Source: Pelagimonas varians (GTDB taxonomy: Bacteria; Pseudomonadota; Alphaproteobacteria; Rhodobacterales; Rhodobacteraceae). Taken from it: DNA of 46,584 bases. The notes below the pieces were generated by a model, which had not been told where the DNA came from, made no database searches, and saw only the letters and a list, made by a program, of their open reading frames with translations. The stretch covers positions 1-46,584 of the forward strand of contig NZ_QKMF01000026.1 in the NCBI RefSeq assembly GCF_003208435.1, read 5' to 3'. The position numbers and the translations under genes were made by a program. Below are positions 42,340 to 46,584 of this stretch, in pieces; the first letter of the stretch is position 1, and the number at the start of each line of letters is the position of its first letter.

Positions 42340-43398
42340 ATGACACTCGTTCTTTCATCACTAAAAATGTGCTTGGATCACGGTTTTGACACGGTCATCG
42401 ATGTCCGTAGCCCGTCTGAGTTTGCCGATGACCATATTCCCGGCGCTATCAACCTGCCGGTCCTGAATAACGCCGAACGGGCCAAGGTTGGGACGATCTA
42501 CAAACTGCAGAGCCCGTTTACGGCGCGCAAACTGGGCGCTGCGTTGGTTTTTCGGAATGCTGCCAATCATATAGAACACGCATTGAGCCACCACGGAGGC
42601 GCGTGGCGTCCTATGGTTTATTGTTGGCGAGGGGGGCAGCGGTCAGGGTCGTTCACCTGGATGTTACGCGAGATCGGCTGGCGGGCGGAAGTGGTTGAGG
42701 GGGGGTACCGGACGTATCGGCGGCTGATCACCCAAACCTTGTATGATGATCCATTGCCATTCCGAATAGTGCAATTGGGAGGATACACAGGGACTGCCAA
42801 AACAGAATTGCTGCATTTGGTCCGCCTACAGGGTGTTCAGGTTTTGGATCTTGAAGGATTGGCGCAACATCGCGGGTCGTTGCTGGGTGCCATGAAAGAG
42901 GGGCAGCCTAGCCAAAAGGCGTTTGAGAGCCGTTTGGCCCTTGCCCTAAATGCGATGGATCGCGCCCGGCCTATCTTGGTTGAGGCAGAAAGCAGCAAAA
43001 TCGGTGTTCTCAACCTGCCGCCAAGTTTGTGGGACGCGATGAAGAAAGCGCCATGGCTTGAGATAACCGCACCGTTGCCGGCCCGGGCCCGTTATTTGGC
43101 GCAGGCCTATGAGGACATCCTTGCTGACACAGAAGGTTTGCTGAAAAGCCTGCAGCCCCTGCGCGTTCATCGCGGGCATACTTTGGTCGATCACTGGGCT
43201 GACTTGATTGCCGAAAACAGTAAGCTGGCCTTGTGCCAGTCACTTGCGCAGGATCACTATGATCCAGCATATGAAAAATCGATGCGCAGCGCGGCACCCA
43301 AAATTGCGCACAGTTTTCATGCGGCTAACCTGATGCAACCAGCATTGAATGAGTTGGCAGGAAAAATTTCCGAGCGCATTCACTCTATGGATATCTGA
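42340..43398 (+). CDS. selU: tRNA 2-selenouridine synthase
   Basis: A 352-residue SelU/MnmH (YbbB) protein that converts 2-thiouridine at the wobble position of Lys, Glu and Gln tRNAs to geranyl-thio- and then selenouridine. N-terminal rhodanese domain: TVIDVRSPSEFADDHIPGAI, and the catalytic loop VYCWRGGQRSGSF with Cys95. C-terminal P-loop domain: QLGGYTGTAKTELLHL. Here the second Gly of GxTGxGKT is Ala (A153), a rare change in this motif. The rest looks intact (LDLEGLAQHRGSLLG; VEAESSKIG). It needs selenophosphate from SelD, whose gene converges on it with a 19-base tail overlap. Confidence 0.93.
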   Translation: MTLVLSSLKMCLDHGFDTVIDVRSPSEFADDHIPGAINLPVLNNAERAKVGTIYKLQSPFTARKLGAALVFRNAANHIEHALSHHGGAWRPMVYCWRGGQRSGSFTWMLREIGWRAEVVEGGYRTYRRLITQTLYDDPLPFRIVQLGGYTGTAKTELLHLVRLQGVQVLDLEGLAQHRGSLLGAMKEGQPSQKAFESRLALALNAMDRARPILVEAESSKIGVLNLPPSLWDAMKKAPWLEITAPLPARARYLAQAYEDILADTEGLLKSLQPLRVHRGHTLVDHWADLIAENSKLALCQSLAQDHYDPAYEKSMRSAAPKIAHSFHAANLMQPALNELAGKISERIHSMDI

Positions 43399-45539
43399 CC
43401 GACATCAGCCGTGATCTCGCCGATGATTGCAGCCTCGAACCCGGCTGATTTAAGCTGTGCCATGTGTTCGGCCGGATTTCCTGAAACGGCGGTCAACAAG
43501 CCGCCTGCGGTTTGGGGGTCAAAGAGAAGGTCGCTCCGCGGGTCTGATGCAAGACCAGGCAAAACGAGTCGGTTTTCAGGGAACAAACTTGAGCGCGTGC
43601 CTGTCTGCGAAAGCTCTAAAGAGCCGGGCAGCAAGGGGACGTCTGACACTCGAAGGCGGGCACCGACGGCTGACTTTTGACAGATGTTCATCAGATGACC
43701 CGCCAATCCAAATCCGGTGACATCTGTCATTGCATTGGCTTCGGCCAAAATTTTAGCTGCTTGGCCTTGCGGAGCGCTCATATGCCCAAGCGCGCCCGCA
43801 ACCCATTCGCCGCGTGCGTCCCCGGTCATTTCCGCGGCCATAATCACGCCGCTGCCAATTGGTTTTGTTAAAATGAGTGTGTCACCGGGCTTGGCCGCGC
43901 AAAGAGTAATCGGTCTGTTTTCGCATAAACCGGTGACGGTAAAGCCAATCGTCAATTCGCCCCCTTGTGAACTGTGGCCTCCGACGATGGCGGCCCCGGC
44001 ATTTGAGAAAAATGTTTGCGCAGCGAGCATGATTTCGGTCAGAGTTCTTTCGGCAAGCATGGCCGACATACGCGGTAAAATGACCGTTGCAGTTGCGGCC
44101 TGCGGGCTGGCACCCATGGCCCAAATATCGCCCAGTGCATGATTTGCCGCGATCCGCGTCATCGCAACTGGATCGTTGATCATGGCACGCAGATGATCGG
44201 TGCTTATCACTTGATTGACACCGCCTGTTATCAGTAGGGCTGAATCGTCGCCAGCTAGATACTGAATATCTGGCCGCGCAGGGGTGTTGATCTGCGCCAA
44301 AGCAGCTTGCAAAGCATTTCGGCCAATCTTGGAACCGCAACCGCCACATAACGGTTTTCCGCCCAATACTTCGGCAGCTCCTGCGGCGCGTTCCTCGGGC
44401 AGTTTCGGTTGCGACATTTTTGGCAAAATCCGGAACTTGTCCATAAACGTTTGGTCAATCCGGTTTTTCCATTTCCATATGGCAGGCCCTTGGAATGACA
44501 CGCCAAAACGATCCCCTAAAGCTGACTTTTCACCAAGTGATATCAGTTTCAGATAATCCTTTTGAGGCCTGTAAGCCTGCAGGTTCCCCTTTTCACTCAA
44601 CCGGACACGCAAATTTTCATAAAGGATGTCGGCCTGCCTAACCGCAAAAACCCCAGCTTTGGGCCGAGGCGATTTGACCATATGGGCGCAATCGCCAACC
44701 GCAAACACATTTGGGTCTGAGGTCAAAAGGTGCTCGTCAACATTTATAAAGCCTTGCTGCTGTTCTAGCGTCGTGGAGGCAATCCAATCATGCGGTTTTG
44801 CACCTGCCGCCCCACAAACAAACTGTGCGGCAATGGTCTGTCCATCGCTCAGGACAACACCGTCACCGGTCACCTTGGTGATGTGGGCGTGTTCATAAAT
44901 TTGAACGGACTGGGCCTTCAAGGCTTCAAGTAATGTCTTTTTGCTTTTGGGGGGCATTGTGGACAGAACCGAATGGCGATCGATGAGGCTGACGTTCGCG
45001 TCACGTCCAGCCAGTCGCAAGGCATAGGCAAAAGCCATTGCGATTTCGGCACCCGCGACGCCGCCGCCAATAACTGCGACATCGGCACATCCGGATTGAG
45101 TCTTGAATTCGCTCCATGCGCGAGAGAATTGATCCAATGGTTTGGCAGGGACGGCATGTTGGGAAAAGCCGGGCAGGGTGGGCATTGCGCTGGTTATGCC
45201 GATGTCGATGGATGCCACATCATAATTGATAGGGGGATCTCCTGACACAATGATAGTTTTAGTCTTTGGATCTATTTCTGATACGGCACCCAATATGACG
45301 CGCGCGCCAGCGAAACGAGCCAGACGCACCAAATCAATATTCAAGGCGTCGCGTGGGTAATGACCGGCCAAAAAACCCGGTAGCATGCCCGAATATGGTG
45401 CCGTGGGTTCAGGGTTAATCACGGTTATCCGAGCGCCGGGCAGCGGGTTCATCCCCCATTTCCGCAAGACCAAAGCATGCGCATGTCCTCCGCCAATCAA
45501 AACCAGATCTCGGGAAAGCGGCAAGGGGTTGTTTTGCAT
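43380..45539 (-). CDS. selD: Selenide, water dikinase with N-terminal NDH-like flavoprotein domain
   Basis: A 719-residue fusion from ATG 45539, chosen for its AAGGAGC ribosome site (the frame goes back to TTG 45557). Residues 1-370 are a pyridine-nucleotide/FAD oxidoreductase of the kind known as the N-terminal partner of SelD: LVLIGGGHAHALVLRKWGM, VAVIGGGVAGAEIAMAFAYA, NVFAVGDCAH. Residues from about 390 are SelD: KPLCGGCGSKIGRNAL, with Cys398, Cys401 and Lys404; GDDSALL; and the Mg-binding IVGGHSSQGGELTIGF. Cys stands where some bacteria have selenocysteine. It makes selenophosphate from selenide and ATP. With selU adjacent and no selA/selB seen here, the product probably serves tRNA modification. 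The flavoprotein part may supply reduced selenium. Confidence 0.95.
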   Translation of the reverse strand: MQNNPLPLSRDLVLIGGGHAHALVLRKWGMNPLPGARITVINPEPTAPYSGMLPGFLAGHYPRDALNIDLVRLARFAGARVILGAVSEIDPKTKTIIVSGDPPINYDVASIDIGITSAMPTLPGFSQHAVPAKPLDQFSRAWSEFKTQSGCADVAVIGGGVAGAEIAMAFAYALRLAGRDANVSLIDRHSVLSTMPPKSKKTLLEALKAQSVQIYEHAHITKVTGDGVVLSDGQTIAAQFVCGAAGAKPHDWIASTTLEQQQGFINVDEHLLTSDPNVFAVGDCAHMVKSPRPKAGVFAVRQADILYENLRVRLSEKGNLQAYRPQKDYLKLISLGEKSALGDRFGVSFQGPAIWKWKNRIDQTFMDKFRILPKMSQPKLPEERAAGAAEVLGGKPLCGGCGSKIGRNALQAALAQINTPARPDIQYLAGDDSALLITGGVNQVISTDHLRAMINDPVAMTRIAANHALGDIWAMGASPQAATATVILPRMSAMLAERTLTEIMLAAQTFFSNAGAAIVGGHSSQGGELTIGFTVTGLCENRPITLCAAKPGDTLILTKPIGSGVIMAAEMTGDARGEWVAGALGHMSAPQGQAAKILAEANAMTDVTGFGLAGHLMNICQKSAVGARLRVSDVPLLPGSLELSQTGTRSSLFPENRLVLPGLASDPRSDLLFDPQTAGGLLTAVSGNPAEHMAQLKSAGFEAAIIGEITADVGQISIE

Positions 45540-46236
45540 GTCAGCGCTCCTTTGCAAGCTGACTTACCATGGTGGACAATCGACGCCCATGAGGCAGTTG
45601 GTCAATTTGCTGTGGGGTGAATGCGTCCTCACATAGGTATTGCATCCAGTGCTACTTTGAATGCTTTCTTCGGCGCGATGCCACCTTTTGTTAGCCCTGA
45701 GAGACTAGGGACGTGATGAAACTCGATTCGAGCGAACAATAAGCGGTCGATCCAGTCAGAAGCTCGCATTCGCTTTGATCAAGATTGAAGCGAGGGTCTT
45801 TTGGCGCACGAAATTGATCTGAGGACATAGAGTTGCGGGGGCGACTGCCGGGCTTCCTATGCTCTGTTCGGTCACAAAAGCAGGCGGAACTCTCTTGGCC
45901 GCGATATAGTGGCTGGTCTGATCTGTCCGGCAGGGCCAGCCTGCTTATTGCCAGCCTGAGCATCTGGCGCGTAGCCCAAATTACTCAAATACGGAAGATC
46001 GAACAATTTCATGCTGTACAGCATTGTAATGGCCACATGTTTGGCGTCAGACACCATGCCTGAAATTTGGTGGTGCCTTGGCGGTGCAAGTTCACTGTCG
46101 ATAGAGTCTGTGTCAGCCAAACTGGCAAGAAACAGGTGAAACGTGTTGACCAATGAGATGAGGTTTTCACTGGTGAGATCAAGCTCCGAACCTGAACACT
46201 GCGAACCAATCTGGACCTGTCGCGGTTTTGTTGCCG
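45540..46236. other. Intergenic between selD and the IS3-family element
   Basis: About 700 bases. The part next to selD holds its ribosome site and presumably its promoter. The part from 45872 to about 46200 has a minus-strand frame with fair coding character, listed separately. Nothing else supported. Confidence 0.45.
45872..46200 (-). pseudogene. Possible gene truncated by the IS3-family insertion
   Basis: The minus frame stays open from about 46200 and reads SGSELDLTSENLISLVNTFH, LFLASLADTDSIDSELAPPR, HHQISGMVSDAKHVAITMLY and so on to a stop at 45872. No good start exists before the IS3 end, so the 5' part may have been cut off. The helical, acidic sequence looks protein-like for the first 70 residues and less so afterwards. 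The family is not recognised. Confidence 0.35.
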
Positions 46237-46268
46237 CTCCTTTGATAGCATTTACTGCAGCAAAGGAG
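46237..46268 (+). promoter_or_regulatory. Stem-loop that covers the orfA ribosome site
   Basis: CTCCTTTG (46237-46244) and CAAAGGAG (46261-46268) are perfect inverted repeats. The right arm is the ribosome site (AAAGGAG) of orfA, whose ATG is at 46276. RNA entering from outside would fold and hide it, whereas a transcript starting inside the loop would not. This is a known way for insertion sequences to avoid activation by read-through. Confidence 0.6.
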
Positions 46269-46275
46269 ACGGGCT

Positions 46276-46551
46276 ATGGGACTGAAACGGACGGACGAAT
46301 TGCGCCATGATGCGGTGCGTATTGCACTGACAAGCGGGCTAACGCGCAGGGAAGTAGCTGACGATCTGGGGGTCGGCATGTCAACGCTGAACAAATGGAC
46401 CACAGCGCACAGAGACACCGATGTGGTGTCGAAAGAGGACATGAGCCTCGCTCAAGAGAATGACCGGCTTCGACGGGAGAACCGGCTTTTTAAGGAGGAG
46501 AGGGAGATCCTAAAAAAGGCCACCCAGTTCTTTGCGGGCCTAAAGCAATGA
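46276..46551 (+). CDS. IS3-family transposase OrfA
   Basis: A 91-residue helix-turn-helix protein: MGLKRTDELRHDAVRIALTS, GLTRREVADDLGVGMSTLNK and W, then a leucine-zipper-like stretch MSLAQENDRLRRENRLFKEE with REILKKATQFFA. This is the standard IS3 OrfA plan. It binds the element ends and, by frameshifting into OrfB in some members, forms the full transposase. The ATGA overlap with orfB is typical of coupling; no clear A6G slippery run is seen at the junction, although CCTAAAAAAGG lies near 46510. Confidence 0.95.
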   Translation: MGLKRTDELRHDAVRIALTSGLTRREVADDLGVGMSTLNKWTTAHRDTDVVSKEDMSLAQENDRLRRENRLFKEEREILKKATQFFAGLKQ

Positions 46552-46584
46552 GATTTAGGTTTGTAGAAGAACACTGGACCAACT
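46548..46584 (+). CDS. IS3-family transposase OrfB (start only)
   Basis: ATG 46548 overlaps the OrfA stop as ATGA and reads MRFRFVEEHWTN to the window edge, a common IS3 OrfB beginning (M.FxFIxxH...). The catalytic DDE part lies outside. Confidence 0.8.
   Translation, partial: MRFRFVEEHWTN

Larger units (their letters stand above)
46190..46584 (+). mobile_element. IS3-family element, left part (continues past window)
   Basis: The element contains orfA (46276-46551) and the start of orfB (46548), running off the window. The left end is probably near 46190-46200, where TGAACACTGCGAACCAATCT begins; the exact end and target duplication cannot be fixed without the right end. Confidence 0.75.

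Noticed and set aside
43380-45539. Selenocysteine-containing SelD
   Set aside because: The active-site position is encoded as Cys and no in-frame TGA occurs there.

Overview
The window looks like a chromosomal (or large-plasmid) segment of a marine alphaproteobacterium of the Rhodobacteraceae/Roseobacter group. The evidence is the moderate-to-high GC, the protein families present (VCBS giant adhesin with type I exporter, SelD fused to an NDH-like domain, FbpA-type ABC importer with DeoR regulator, IS91 with an attached tyrosine recombinase) and a Phe tRNA of alphaproteobacterial type. This assignment is inference from sequence style; no database was searched.

Layout. (1) 1-10259, minus strand: a type I secretion operon. 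Two ABC subunits, an HlyD-type adaptor and the 5' 5.5 kb of a giant VCBS-repeat surface protein that runs off the left edge. The two ABC subunits are degenerate in complementary ways, so together they should form one working ATP site. (2) 10260-12850: a graveyard of insertion sequences (broken IS110, scraps of IS66 tnpA and an IS481/IS3-type integrase). (3) 12900-18878, plus strand: a compact cluster of exported and membrane proteins. It holds a DUF1624-type acyltransferase-like membrane protein, a secreted tyrosine-phosphatase-like protein, a secreted atypical kinase-like protein, a secreted metallophosphoesterase, a DUF4956/MgtC-like membrane protein, a SdiA-regulated/phytase-like beta-propeller and a small membrane protein. 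A frameshifted lipoprotein and a DUF3047 stub follow. This cluster is the best candidate here for an undescribed system, perhaps periplasmic phosphoryl transfer. (4) 19030-21480: IS3 scraps and a chimeric IS30. (5) 21474-28000: remnants of an integrative element, with an integrase, a resolvase-like protein that seems to lack its catalytic serine, two small secreted proteins, an XRE-type regulator and a Rep-like protein with a decayed partial copy beside it.

(6) 28390-32200: a sulfotransferase-like gene, an IS91-type element (tyrosine recombinase plus frameshifted HUH transposase) and a 164-bp MITE-like element with perfect 17-bp ends. (7) 32398-37984: a DeoR regulator, a two-domain permease, an ATPase and a binding protein in one minus-strand operon, divergent from an inositol-monophosphatase-family enzyme. 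Together they look like uptake and dephosphorylation of a phosphorylated organic solute. (8) 38238-39505: an apparently intact IS30 that shares a near-identical 231-bp end with the first IS30. (9) 39876-41806: a two-gene module of a PD-(D/E)XK nuclease-like protein and a DUF2971 protein, plausibly anti-phage defence, followed by six copies of a 9-mer and tRNA-Phe. (10) 42340-45539: selU/mnmH and a fused selD, converging, for selenouridine in tRNA. (11) 45540-46584: a possible truncated gene and the left part of an IS3-family element.

About a third of the window is mobile DNA or its debris. The gene groups at 12.9-18.9, 21.5-28 and 39.9-41.8 kb are therefore best read as accessory modules, whereas the transporter, selU/selD and tRNA-Phe look like core genome.
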